Position numbers and translations under genes: made by a program. This document shows positions 26,106 through 33,733 of a DNA stretch of 64,000 nucleotides, one piece after another. Source of the stretch: Lacibacter sediminis (lineage in GTDB: Bacteria; Bacteroidota; Bacteroidia; Chitinophagales; Chitinophagaceae). The DNA is taken from contig NZ_CP060007.1 of the NCBI RefSeq assembly GCF_014168535.1, positions 3,844,001 through 3,908,000 on the forward strand, read 5' to 3'. The notes below the pieces were generated by a model. That model saw only the letters and a list, made by a program, of their open reading frames with translations. It did not search any database and had not been told where the DNA came from. Within the stretch, counting starts at the first letter, position 1. Each line of letters opens with the position of its first letter.

Positions 26106-26925
26106 ATAGTTTTCCGTTTTTATAAACACCATAGATTTTCAACTCAACTGTTGAAGGCTTGATTGTTTCAATCACCTTATGAAATTGATCGATCGTGTCA
26201 AATTCCATATCTGCATGAAAGCTGTATTTAAAATCTGTTCCGGGAATAGGGAAGCTTTGCAGCTTACTTAAATTAATACCGCCATCCGCAATTTGTCCAA
26301 GCACTCTTGCCAAACTTCCTTTCGAATGATCGGTTACAAAATTTACCGATGCTTTATTCGCATGTTCAATCGAACCATTTTGTTCCCGCTGTAGAATAAG
26401 AAACCTTGTATAGTTCTTCTTCATGGTTTGAATACCGGGAGCAATTACGTTCAATCCGTATAATTCAGCAGCCAGCTTACTGGCAATGGCTGCAATATGT
26501 TTGCTCTTGTGCTGGTGAATATGTTTTGCACTCAAGGCTGTGTCTTCTGTTTCAACCAACTTCCATTTATACTTATCTAAAAAATCGTAGCACTGCTGCA
26601 AGGCCATGGTATGTGAATGCACTTCCTTAATGTCTTCAAGCTTTACTCCCTGGTTAACGATGAGGTTTTGTTTGATGTGCAGGTACACTTCGCCAACAAT
26701 AGTGAGATTACTTTTCTGCAATAAATTATAGTTGGGCAAAATGCTGCCGGCAATAGAATTCTCAATCGCCATCACTGCGCCATCACTTTCTTTTTTGTTG
26801 GCACCGATCTTTACCACTTCCCTGAATGTTGCGCAAGGGATCACTTCCACGTCCTTTCCAAAGAATTGTCTTGCCGCCTCCTGGTGAAAACTGCCTTCGT
26901 AACCTTGTATTGTAACTTTTGCCAT
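26104..26925 (-). CDS. pheA: Prephenate dehydratase
   Basis: Converts prephenate to phenylpyruvate. 273 residues: a catalytic domain (about 1-180) with GYEGSFHQEAARQFF and the TRF motif in NYTRFLIL, and a C-terminal ACT domain (about 195-270). The ACT motif usually written ESRP, which contacts phenylalanine, reads QSFP here (LSKLQSFPIPG), so allosteric control may differ. First structural gene of the aromatic operon, directly behind the leader peptide and terminator hairpin. No fused chorismate mutase; that domain is on the DAHP synthase. Confidence 0.95.
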   Translation of the reverse strand: MAKVTIQGYEGSFHQEAARQFFGKDVEVIPCATFREVVKIGANKKESDGAVMAIENSIAGSILPNYNLLQKSNLTIVGEVYLHIKQNLIVNQGVKLEDIKEVHSHTMALQQCYDFLDKYKWKLVETEDTALSAKHIHQHKSKHIAAIASKLAAELYGLNVIAPGIQTMKKNYTRFLILQREQNGSIEHANKASVNFVTDHSKGSLARVLGQIADGGINLSKLQSFPIPGTDFKYSFHADMEFDTIDQFHKVIETIKPSTVELKIYGVYKNGKL

Positions 26926-26940
26926 AGTGCGTAAAATGAA

Positions 26941-26966
26941 GAATCCCGACCTTTTGGCCGGGATTC
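26941..26966 (-). terminator. Attenuator terminator hairpin ahead of pheA
   Basis: In minus-strand RNA, GAAUCCCGGCC pairs with GGUCGGGAUUC around an AAAA loop: 11 pairs including one G-U. On the plus-strand transcript the same place would be an A-C mismatch, so the stem is complete only in the pheA sense. It is followed by UUCAUUUU and lies 15 nt before the pheA start. Its 5' arm (UCCCGGC) can instead pair with GCCGGGA of the leader-peptide coding region (27021-27015). Confidence 0.75.
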
Positions 26967-26990
26967 TTTATGTTGATTCGTTTTGTTCGT

Positions 26991-27080
26991 TTAGTTCACT
27001 TTCAACAACAGGAGTCCCGGCTTCATTCTAAAATAAAAGAAGCTAAAATAAAAGAAACGGTATCCTTTGTTGATTGTCAT
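26991..27080 (-). CDS. Phe/Tyr-rich leader peptide of the aromatic operon
   Basis: A 29-residue frame from ATG 27080 to TAA 26991 that begins MTINKGY, then carries RFFYFSFFYF (six Phe and two Tyr in nine consecutive residues), and closes with RMKPGLLLLKVN. It precedes the pheA terminator by 24 nt. The run of Phe/Tyr codons is what a ribosome-sensing attenuator for a Phe/Tyr operon needs. When the ribosome stalls there, the segment GCCGGGA further down the leader mRNA is left free to pair with the terminator's 5' arm. When it reads through, it covers that segment and the terminator forms. An exact TAnnTTTG box lies 5 nt upstream. The only product role is sensing; the peptide itself should be discarded. 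Confidence 0.8.
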   Translation of the reverse strand: MTINKGYRFFYFSFFYFRMKPGLLLLKVN

Positions 27081-27085
27081 CAGGT

Positions 27086-27093
27086 CAAAAATA
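27086..27093 (-). promoter_or_regulatory. -7 box of the aromatic operon promoter
   Basis: TATTTTTG on the minus strand, exact consensus, with TTG about 18 nt further upstream as a -33 element. It ends 5 nt before the leader-peptide ATG, so the leader message may begin at or next to its start codon. Confidence 0.55.
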
Positions 27094-27215
27094 AACCAGT
27101 ACAATCATAAAACAAGTGTTAGTCGTAAAAAAATCTGTACAACTGTTTGGAGCAGATGACGGGGTTGTTCGTCTTTGATCGACTTTTAGTTAAAAAATGG
27201 CTGAGTCAGGGCACG

Positions 27216-27243
27216 AAAAAGCCATTCCAGGAATGGAACGGCC
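27216..27243 (-). terminator. Terminator downstream of the small lipoprotein gene
   Basis: On the minus strand CCATTCCTGGAATGG is a perfect palindrome flanked by GCC/GGC-type bases and followed by TTTTT. It would end the lipoprotein transcript about 100 nt past its stop and separate it from the aromatic operon. Confidence 0.6.
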
Positions 27244-27343
27244 GTTAACGATTGCTTGCCATATGAAAATCTTTGACCTCGGGCTTAATCACTACCCGGC
27301 AAGCTGGGATCATCCTTCTTCACGAGAGCCCGTGTAGCTGAAA
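27244..27343 (-). other. Structured 3' UTR of the lipoprotein gene (possible small RNA)
   Basis: Several complementary segments occur on the minus strand in this 100-nt stretch: CGGGCT/AGCCCG, GCTTGCC/GGCAAGC and CCC..GGG in CCCAGCTTGCCGGG. They overlap, so they suggest alternative or pseudoknotted folds. I cannot match it to a known RNA family. Confidence 0.3.
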
Positions 27344-27535
27344 TTACTTTTTAGTTGTGTCAGCAGCAGGAGCAGCTGTAGTATCAGCAGGAGCAGCAGC
27401 TGTAGTATCAGCAGCAGCAGGAGCTGTTGTGTCAGCAGGAGCTACAGTTGTAGTATCTGTTGCTTCTGTTTTTTCACCTTCATTGTTACAAGCTACAAAA
27501 CCGAGGATAGCGAACGCTAATAAAACCTTTTTCAT
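27344..27535 (-). CDS. Small Ala/Pro/Thr-rich lipoprotein
   Basis: 63 residues. Signal sequence MKKVLLAFAILGFVAC with the Cys as the probable lipidation site, followed by a low-complexity stretch of Asp-Thr-Thr, Ala-Ala and Ala-Pro-Ala repeats ending DTTKK. Probably a surface or periplasmic lipoprotein with an extended tail; no function known. The coding DNA is itself a 15-18-nt repeat, so its length may vary between strains. Confidence 0.75.
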   Translation of the reverse strand: MKKVLLAFAILGFVACNNEGEKTEATDTTTVAPADTTAPAAADTTAAAPADTTAAPAADTTKK

Positions 27536-27677
27536 TCTTTCTAAATTTTAAAGTTTAAGATAATTATCAGGGATTAATACAGGAAGCGGGAAAAGGTAAC
27601 CCGGTTTTTTTAAAAAATATTTTTAGCCGTTCTTTGGGTTACAATTTGCCCTTTTGGGTATTAAAATAACACAGATA

Positions 27678-28244
27678 GTGAAACCTGAGATAAACGAATC
27701 GGAATTACTGGAAGGATTGGCCCGGAACGACAGAAAGGCGGTTGAAACCTTATATAAACAGAACTATAGTATGGTTCAGGCGTTTATATTGAATAATAAT
27801 GGTACGACAGACGATGCAAGGGATGTTTTTCAGGAAGCTATGATTGTTCTTTACGAAAAAGCAAAAGATGGGCAACTGGAGCTGAATTGCCAGATTAAAA
27901 CCTATGTTTATTCGGTTTGCAGGCGGCTTTGGCTGAAAAGATTACAGCAGTTGCAACGTTTTGGTGCCCCTGTTGAAAGTCTTGAAGACGTGGTTCCGGT
28001 GGAAGAAGAGCTGGAAGAGCATGATCGTAAAAACGAGGCGTTTGGAGTGATGGAAAAGGCGATGACCCACTTAGGGGAACCTTGCAAAAGCTTACTCGAA
28101 GCATACTATATCCAGAAAAAGCAAATGCTGGACATTGCTGCTGAGTTTGGCTACACCAACGCAGACAACGCCAAGAACCAAAAGTATAAGTGCCTTATGA
28201 GATTAAAGAAGTTATTCTTTGCTCAATATAAAAAAGTGGACTGA
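27678..28244 (+). CDS. RNA polymerase sigma factor, ECF-like (sigma-70 family)
   Basis: 188 residues from GTG 27678 (VKPEINESELL). A TTG at 27654 is in frame, but a promoter-like TACAATTTG stretch at about 27640-27649 would place the transcript start close to it, favouring GTG. Region 2: LYKQNYSMVQAFILNNNGTTDDARDVFQEAMIVLYEKA. Region 4: CKSLLEAYYIQKKQMLDIAAEFGYTNADNAKNQKYKC. The next gene starts one base after its stop and encodes an anti-sigma-like membrane protease, so the pair is probably a signalling unit. Confidence 0.9.
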   Translation: MKPEINESELLEGLARNDRKAVETLYKQNYSMVQAFILNNNGTTDDARDVFQEAMIVLYEKAKDGQLELNCQIKTYVYSVCRRLWLKRLQQLQRFGAPVESLEDVVPVEEELEEHDRKNEAFGVMEKAMTHLGEPCKSLLEAYYIQKKQMLDIAAEFGYTNADNAKNQKYKCLMRLKKLFFAQYKKVD

Positions 28245-28245
28245 G

Positions 28246-29349
28246 ATGGATGAAATTTTATTGTTAGATGCAACTGAGCGTTACCTCAACGGCGAAATGA
28301 ATGCTGAGGAAAAAGCTATGTTTGAGCAACTCCGGGAAACAAGCCAGGAAGTTGATCAAATGGTAGTGGAGCATTCGTTTTTCCTGCAGCAGATCAATCG
28401 TTATGGCGGCATCCGTGAAATGAAACATTCGCTGCATGAGGTGCACAACCAATTGCTGCAGGATGGTGAAATAAAAGAAGAGGTATTGTCAACCAGCGCC
28501 AAAGTTGTGAATATGTGGAAGCGCTATAAACGTACCATGACCATTGCTGCGTCTATTGCCGGTATTACCGCCATTTCTATCAGCAGCATGACCTTGCTGT
28601 TTACTCCAAAGAGCAACGATAAACAGGTGCAGGAGTTGGTAAACTCTGTGAAAGACATCAAGGGCCAATTGATACAACAAGGCAACAGGATCAATCATAT
28701 TGCAAATGCAACAAAGATCCCTACCGGAACTTCTGTTACAGGATTTGGTTCTGCTTTCTTAGTTGATGGCAAAGGTTATCTGGTAACCAATGCACACGTA
28801 TTGAGAAATGCAAAAGGCATTATCGTATTAAACAGTAAGGGTGATGAATTTAAAGCCATCATTGTAAAGGTTGATGACACAAAAGATATTGCCATTCTCA
28901 AGATCGTAGACAAAGACTACAAATCACTTGGCACACTCCCTTACGGTATCCGCAAATCGTCAACCGATATTGCAGAACCTATTTTCACACTTGGTTATCC
29001 ACGTAATGAAATTGTTTATGGCGAAGGTTATCTGAGTGCGAAGACTGGTTTCAACGGAGATACACTCAGTTGCCAGATAGCTGTTGCAGCTAACCCCGGC
29101 AACAGTGGTGGACCGGTATTTAACAAGAATGGTGAAGTGATCGGTATCCTGAGTACAAAAGAAACAAAAGCTGATGGTGTTGTATTTGCCATCCAGTCGA
29201 AATATATAATTGAAACCGTGAATCAGTTGAAGAAAGATGATTCAACCATTGAACTGAAGTTACCTTCTAAATCTTCTGTAAGAGGAATGGGCGCAAGCGA
29301 ACAGGTGAAGAAGATCCAGGATTATGTTTACATGGTGAAAGTTTATTAA
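28246..29349 (+). CDS. Anti-sigma-like domain / membrane span / HtrA-like serine protease fusion
   Basis: 367 residues from ATG 28246, one base after the sigma stop. Residues 1-94 are cytoplasmic and resemble the N-terminus of anti-sigma factors (ATERYLNGEMNAEEKAMFEQL). A single span follows at about 97-119, a short coiled-coil-like linker (125-150), then a trypsin-fold domain with the full triad: His184 (TNAHVL), Asp214 (TKDIAIL), Ser287 (NPGNSGGP). No PDZ domain. By topology the protease sits in the periplasm and the anti-sigma-like part binds inside. It may sense envelope damage and control its own sigma factor; the sequence shows only the layout and the operon. A strong terminator follows. 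Confidence 0.88.
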   Translation: MDEILLLDATERYLNGEMNAEEKAMFEQLRETSQEVDQMVVEHSFFLQQINRYGGIREMKHSLHEVHNQLLQDGEIKEEVLSTSAKVVNMWKRYKRTMTIAASIAGITAISISSMTLLFTPKSNDKQVQELVNSVKDIKGQLIQQGNRINHIANATKIPTGTSVTGFGSAFLVDGKGYLVTNAHVLRNAKGIIVLNSKGDEFKAIIVKVDDTKDIAILKIVDKDYKSLGTLPYGIRKSSTDIAEPIFTLGYPRNEIVYGEGYLSAKTGFNGDTLSCQIAVAANPGNSGGPVFNKNGEVIGILSTKETKADGVVFAIQSKYIIETVNQLKKDDSTIELKLPSKSSVRGMGASEQVKKIQDYVYMVKVY

Positions 29350-29378
29350 TTCGTTTTTCTGTCCGGTTATGAAACTAA

Positions 29379-29402
29379 AAACCCCCAACTAGTTGGGGGT
29401 TT
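29379..29402. terminator. Bidirectional terminator between protease and DUF3276 genes
   Basis: AAACCCCCAACTAGTTGGGGGTTT, a perfect 24-nt palindrome, flanked by A-rich and T-rich sides; serves both convergent genes. Confidence 0.88.
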
Positions 29403-29426
29403 ACTTTTATCAGTCGGTTTCGGTTT

Positions 29427-29912
29427 TTACCATTTATCAACCTCTTCGTTTGCCAGGTTGTCGCCACTTGTTGCAGGCACTTCCACAACAACTACAGGAG
29501 CAGCAGGTGCAGGTGCAGGAGTCGCTACTTCTTCAACCGGAGCCGCAACTGCAGATCCATTTGATGATTCAATTACTTCGTGATTGTTATTGCTGTATTC
29601 ACCATCGCCACTTGATGGAGCATCTTCGTGGTTGAATGCATCAAAATCGAAATCAGGCATCAATTCTGTTTTTACATAATCAACCGCCTCATTCAATCCT
29701 TTAATAAACTTGTTGAAGTCTTCTTTGTACAGAAAAATCTTATGACGGTCATACCCTTCACCCGTAAAACGTTTACGGCTCTCCGTAATGGTGAGATAAT
29801 AATCGTTACCACGTGTAGATCTTACATCAAAGAAATACGTTCTTCTCTTACCGGCACGGATGCGCTTGCTGTAAATACTTTCCATCCGTTTGTCGTTGTT
29901 TTCGTACGCCAC
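29427..29912 (-). CDS. DUF3276 family PUR-domain nucleic-acid-binding protein
   Basis: 161 residues, GTG start at 29912. Residues about 8-90 form a PUR-like domain: SIYSKRIRAGKRRTYFFDVR, DYYLTITESRKRF and HKIFLYKEDFNKFIKGLNEAVDYV. A long acidic and Ala/Pro/Val-rich low-complexity tail follows. PUR-type bacterial proteins bind single-stranded DNA or RNA; the Borrelia relative is a DNA/RNA-binding regulator. Single gene with an almost ideal promoter (TTTG - 18 nt - TATCTTTG) and the shared terminator downstream. Confidence 0.9.
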   Translation of the reverse strand: MAYENNDKRMESIYSKRIRAGKRRTYFFDVRSTRGNDYYLTITESRKRFTGEGYDRHKIFLYKEDFNKFIKGLNEAVDYVKTELMPDFDFDAFNHEDAPSSGDGEYSNNNHEVIESSNGSAVAAPVEEVATPAPAPAAPVVVVEVPATSGDNLANEEVDKW

Positions 29913-29955
29913 AGTTTTTAGGTTTTAGTTTGCAATGCTTTTTTTCAAACAGCGA

Positions 29956-29963
29956 CAAAGATA
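29956..29963 (-). promoter_or_regulatory. -7 box of the DUF3276 gene promoter
   Basis: TATCTTTG on the minus strand with TTTG 18 nt upstream: the best consensus promoter in the window. Predicted leader about 40 nt. Confidence 0.7.
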
Positions 29964-30024
29964 TATTTCTTTTCGATTTGGCAAAATTTTCCAAAAAGCT
30001 TCAAATGGCGTTGATTTTCACCTC

Positions 30025-31845
30025 TCAGGAAGGGGTTTCCTCAAGTTGCTGGCGACTATATAGATCGGCGTATAAGCCTTGCTGTTGCAGCAGTTGTTCA
30101 TGCGTACCCTGCTCGGCAATACGGCCATTATCCATCACAATAATGCGGTCGAATTGAAGAAGCGAAAAAATGCGATGGGTAATAACGATGGCCGTTTTAT
30201 GTTGCAGGTAAGTTGCCAGATGTGTAAGTATTTCCTTTTCAGTTCGGGCATCAACCGCATTCAAACAATCGTCCATAATAATAAGACCTGGATCCTTCAC
30301 CAATGCACGGGCAATGGAGATACGTTGCTTTTGGCCGCCGCTTAGTGTTACACCTCTCTCGCCCACCATCGTTTGGTAACCCTGTGGAAACGATTGGATA
30401 TCCCGGTGCACCGAAGCGGACATGGCTGCCGTTTTAATTTCTTCTTCGGTATTGTTGCCTGTCCCAAATGCAATGTTGTTGGCAATGGTATCACTAAAAA
30501 GAAATACTTCCTGCGGTATATAACTCACCTGACTGCGGTAATGCTGTAATTCAAGATGCCTTAGTTCTTTCCCATCAATACGCACCGTTCCTTTTGACGG
30601 ATCATAAAAACGTAGTAACAGTTGTGCAATGGTTGATTTACCTGAACCCGTGCGACCAATAATGGCTACTTTCTCTCCTTTCTTTATGTGAAGGTTGAAA
30701 TCTTTCAACGCTACAATACCGGTGTGCGGATAGACGAAACTTACGTTCTCAAATTCAACATCACCTTCTAACTTATTCTTCACGCCATCAACGGGTGAAG
30801 GAATATTTGTTTTGGTCAGCAGAAATTCGTTTAACCGTTGCTGTGAGGCAGCCGCCCGTTGAATGGTACTGGCCACCCAACCAATGGCACTCACCGGGAA
30901 TGCCAACATCGTGAGATACATGATAAAGGCTGCCATATCACCAAAGTTGATCTGACCTTCCATATATTTCAAGCCACCTACCAATATAACCAGCAAGGTG
31001 CTGATACCAATAATGAGACCCATGATGGGAAAATAAATAGCTTCCACTTTATACAATGCGGTTGCACTGGTACGGTATTGCTCACTGTTTGTTTGAAAGA
31101 AACGCAGCATTGCTTTTTCCTGCACAAAAGATTTGATCACACGAATGCCTGAATAAGATTGCTGTGCATTGGTGGTGAGATCAGAAAGTTTCGCCTGTAC
31201 TTCTTCACTCTTTTTATGAATGATATTGTTCACAAAATAAATAGTGATGGCAAGGATAGGCATTGGCGCCAATACATACAACGATAGTTCGGCATTCTTC
31301 TTCACCATATAAAATACACTCAATGAAATAAGTGCAATGAGGTTGATGAGATACATAATGGCCGGACCTGTGTACATGCGCACCCTGCTCACATCTTCAG
31401 ACATGCGGTTCATGAGATCACCCGTTTCATGTGTCTTGTAAAAGTTGGCATCGAGTTGCAGGTAATGTTGAAACACTTCGTTCTTCTGATCAAATTCAAT
31501 GTGCCTGCTCATAACAATGATCGTTTGTCGCATCAGGAACATAAAGAAACCACGCAACACGGCAAACAGTAACAACATACCCGCCAGCATTGCTACAATA
31601 CCTGTGGGCGACATTGACATTTTTTCGATCCAGTTAACGGTGGCAACTACCAACCAATCATCTTGCCGGAGTAAACCTTTGGGAGTACTGCTTGTTAAGA
31701 ACGCCTGTACCTTATCAATAATATAACCGGTTACCTGCGGTGCCAGTACAGCAAAATAGTTGGAGATGAAAATGAAAATAATACCCAGCAACAACCGCCA
31801 CCTGTACTTCCAGAAATATTTATTGAGATACGAGAGATGTTTCAT
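30025..31845 (-). CDS. ABC exporter, fused membrane and ATPase domains (MdlA/YheI-like)
   Basis: 606 residues: six membrane spans in the first 330, then an ATPase domain with Walker A IGRTGSGKSTIAQ, signature LSGGQKQRI, Walker B LIIMDDCLNAVD and the H-loop VITHR. The residue after the Walker B Asp is Asp rather than the usual catalytic Glu, as in the MdlA/YheI half of heterodimeric exporters, so it may need a partner elsewhere. Substrate unknown; lipids or drugs are usual for the family. A -7 box ends 7 nt before its start. Confidence 0.93.
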   Translation of the reverse strand: MKHLSYLNKYFWKYRWRLLLGIIFIFISNYFAVLAPQVTGYIIDKVQAFLTSSTPKGLLRQDDWLVVATVNWIEKMSMSPTGIVAMLAGMLLLFAVLRGFFMFLMRQTIIVMSRHIEFDQKNEVFQHYLQLDANFYKTHETGDLMNRMSEDVSRVRMYTGPAIMYLINLIALISLSVFYMVKKNAELSLYVLAPMPILAITIYFVNNIIHKKSEEVQAKLSDLTTNAQQSYSGIRVIKSFVQEKAMLRFFQTNSEQYRTSATALYKVEAIYFPIMGLIIGISTLLVILVGGLKYMEGQINFGDMAAFIMYLTMLAFPVSAIGWVASTIQRAAASQQRLNEFLLTKTNIPSPVDGVKNKLEGDVEFENVSFVYPHTGIVALKDFNLHIKKGEKVAIIGRTGSGKSTIAQLLLRFYDPSKGTVRIDGKELRHLELQHYRSQVSYIPQEVFLFSDTIANNIAFGTGNNTEEEIKTAAMSASVHRDIQSFPQGYQTMVGERGVTLSGGQKQRISIARALVKDPGLIIMDDCLNAVDARTEKEILTHLATYLQHKTAIVITHRIFSLLQFDRIIVMDNGRIAEQGTHEQLLQQQGLYADLYSRQQLEETPS

Positions 31846-31852
31846 GCAGCGG

Positions 31853-31860
31853 CAAAGTTA
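31853..31860 (-). promoter_or_regulatory. -7 box of the ABC exporter promoter
   Basis: TAACTTTG on the minus strand, exact TAnnTTTG, with TTG 18 nt upstream. It ends 7 nt before the ATG, implying a leader of only a few bases. Confidence 0.55.
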
Positions 31861-31974
31861 CAAACCGAAAGTCCACGGCAAGGCCGTTCATCAAATGATG
31901 GAATAGTTTAACGGAACATTTTCTTTGGCCACGGTTGCCTGCTCTGGCCATTGTTGGTCATTGACCAGCAAACA

Positions 31975-32403
31975 TTATGACTGGATGTAATTCTGCAGCT
32001 GTTCAATGGTTTCCTTCTGCGAAAGGATGGTTTCTGTTACCACATCATTAATTGATATAATACCGGTAACCTGGTCGTTCACAAATACCGGCAGATAACG
32101 GATATTGCTTTCGCTCATGATATGCATGCAGGTTTCAATAGAATTTTCGGGAGTAATGCGGGGTAATCCCGTTGTCATAATATCTTTTACAAATGTTTCG
32201 GTTGATGATTTTCCTTTCAGGATCACCTTACGGGCATAGTCCCGTTCAGTCATCACGCCAAGATATTCATCTCCCTCCATTACCATGACAGAACCAATAT
32301 TTTTTTCAGCCATTAACTGCAATGCATTGATCACAGGCAAACCTGGTTCAACTGAAATAACATTCTTGCCTTTGCGCTGGAGGATATGCGAAACTTTTCT
32401 CAT
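31975..32403 (-). CDS. Two-CBS-domain protein
   Basis: 142 residues made of a CBS pair: first repeat about 15-70 (INALQLMAEKNIGSVMVM ... LGVMTERDYARKVI), second about 78-135 (IMTTGLPRITPENSIETCMHIMSESNIRYLPV ... VTGIISINDVV). Such free-standing pairs bind adenine nucleotides and regulate a partner. No catalytic domain. Single gene; the 129-nt gap downstream has a TGGTCA-T-TGACCA inverted repeat but no clear terminator. Confidence 0.93.
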   Translation of the reverse strand: MRKVSHILQRKGKNVISVEPGLPVINALQLMAEKNIGSVMVMEGDEYLGVMTERDYARKVILKGKSSTETFVKDIMTTGLPRITPENSIETCMHIMSESNIRYLPVFVNDQVTGIISINDVVTETILSQKETIEQLQNYIQS

Positions 32404-32442
32404 TCTATATGGGTTTAATTCAGGTTTAAGTTAATGAAAATC

Positions 32443-32483
32443 CATAAAAAAAGATGTACCGATTTACAGCACATCTTTTTTTA
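32443..32483. terminator. Bidirectional terminator after the cupin gene
   Basis: ATAAAAAAAGATGT and ACATCTTTTTTTAT form a 14-bp stem with a 13-nt loop; A- and T-runs on the two sides serve either strand. It lies 18 nt past the stop of the cupin gene. Confidence 0.75.
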
Positions 32484-32500
32484 TAGATCAGAATGAGTTC

Positions 32501-32995
32501 TTATCTGCCAAAATCATCCTGCAAGCGAACAATATCATCTTCATCAGATGGGTTTGCCGGATCAGTATGTTGCCAGATCTCAGCGATTACACCCCAATCT
32601 TTCAAACCAACCAAACGATGGCGTTGACCTGTTGACAATACAATGATATCACCTGCTTCAAAAACATTCACTTCGGTTTCTTCATCGGTATCGCTCATCA
32701 CAACACCCACTTCACCCTCAACCACACGCCATATCTCAGCACGACGGTGATGGTATTGCCATGATAAGCGTTTACCGGGTTCTACTACCAGAATTTTAGG
32801 GCTGAGTTTGTTACCCAGCATCAGATCTTCTTTCTTATAGGTAGGAAAATATGTTTCAATAAAAAGATCGGCCTGGCTTTCATCCAATACAAAAAATCCA
32901 CCCCATGGACGGTCGAAATCAAATGTATGAATGCGAAATCCGTCCTGCTCAATATACTGCTTCTGTTCTTTTAAAAATTGCTGTTTGTCGCTCAT
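32501..32995 (-). CDS. Mannose-6-phosphate isomerase type II-like cupin
   Basis: 164 residues from ATG 32995 (MSDKQQFLK); the frame reaches further up but that part lacks conservation-like sequence. It is a single cupin barrel like the C-terminal domain of type II phosphomannose isomerase: RPWGGFFVL, KILVVEPGKRLSWQYHHRRAEIWRVVEGEVGVV, and GDIIVLSTGQRHRLVGL. The two His and Glu metal ligands are kept. Free-standing, without the guanylyltransferase domain. Possible roles are mannose metabolism or GDP-mannose supply; not settled by context. Confidence 0.85.
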   Translation of the reverse strand: MSDKQQFLKEQKQYIEQDGFRIHTFDFDRPWGGFFVLDESQADLFIETYFPTYKKEDLMLGNKLSPKILVVEPGKRLSWQYHHRRAEIWRVVEGEVGVVMSDTDEETEVNVFEAGDIIVLSTGQRHRLVGLKDWGVIAEIWQHTDPANPSDEDDIVRLQDDFGR

Positions 32996-33042
32996 ATGTA
33001 AGTTTGTTTCGAAGTAAAAATAATCTAAGGACGATTCAGGGC

Positions 33043-33072
33043 AAAAAAAAACCCTCAAACTGAGGGTCTTTT
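33043..33072. terminator. Terminator of the small membrane protein gene
   Basis: ACCCTC-AAA-C-TGAGGGT hairpin (33051-33067), with a run of eight A on the left (T-run for the minus strand) and TCTTTTT on the right. It lies 18 nt past the stop at 33090. Confidence 0.8.
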
Positions 33073-33089
33073 TATAAAATGCGATTGAA

Positions 33090-33536
33090 TTAAGCCGCTA
33101 TTGCTATCAACCAAAGGATAAAGAAGATCACTGCTGCAAGCCATGCAAGACCTGACAGGAACCACATAACTGGAATAAATATCCCGAGGATACTTAAAAC
33201 AATAGCAACCAGTGCAAAAATGATCCACAAACGAAGCATTTGGCTTTCATCGTGTATATCGATTGATTTTCCTTTCTTGAGTTGTTTGTTCAATTTCTTT
33301 TGCGCCATCTTCAGGGCGATCTTTTGACCGAAGGTCATTTTCTTGCCAGTCATTTCCTGCACCTTGGCGGGAGTAAGTGCAAGGAATGCATCCATGTTTG
33401 TTGCTTTTACTTTTTCGATGGTGGTTTCAACACCAGCTTTTGCATTGTCTGATGCATTTGCAGGGACATAGATGATACCTGCATAAGATGAAATACTGAA
33501 AACAACTGCCAATAAAACGATGATAATCTTTCTCAT
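33090..33536 (-). CDS. Bacteroidota small membrane protein, unknown function
   Basis: 148 residues: signal peptide (to about SSYAG), a polar and basic middle (about 20-98, including KKMTFGQKIALKMAQKKLNKQLKKGK), and two closely packed C-terminal spans (about 103-123 and 128-147). The middle-plus-two-spans layout is familiar from Bacteroidota hypothetical proteins but no function is known to me. Monocistronic with its own terminator. Confidence 0.75.
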   Translation of the reverse strand: MRKIIIVLLAVVFSISSYAGIIYVPANASDNAKAGVETTIEKVKATNMDAFLALTPAKVQEMTGKKMTFGQKIALKMAQKKLNKQLKKGKSIDIHDESQMLRLWIIFALVAIVLSILGIFIPVMWFLSGLAWLAAVIFFILWLIAIAA

Positions 33537-33733
33537 AGTAGAGCTTGATTTTTGATGATTGATTTGGTTAATAATGGCAGCAAAATACTGAAAATGAATT
33601 AAGAAAACCTATAACATCTACATGTGATGTTATAAATGGCAAACAGACGGTAGGTTTGGGTAGATAAATTGAGATTTCCAACAGCACTTTTCTGTTCACT
33701 TCTCTTCCCTTATCTTCGCAAAAATTTTAACGC

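Noticed and set aside
27184..27343. 6S RNA, tmRNA or SRP RNA in the gap upstream of pheA
   Set aside because: I looked for the tmRNA start and tag region, the SRP GGAA/GNRA domain and 6S closing stems on both strands and found none convincingly.
31949..31964. TGGTCA-T-TGACCA inverted repeat between the ABC exporter and the CBS gene
   Set aside because: Too short and without a T-run to be called a terminator, and no second copy or regulator supports an operator.
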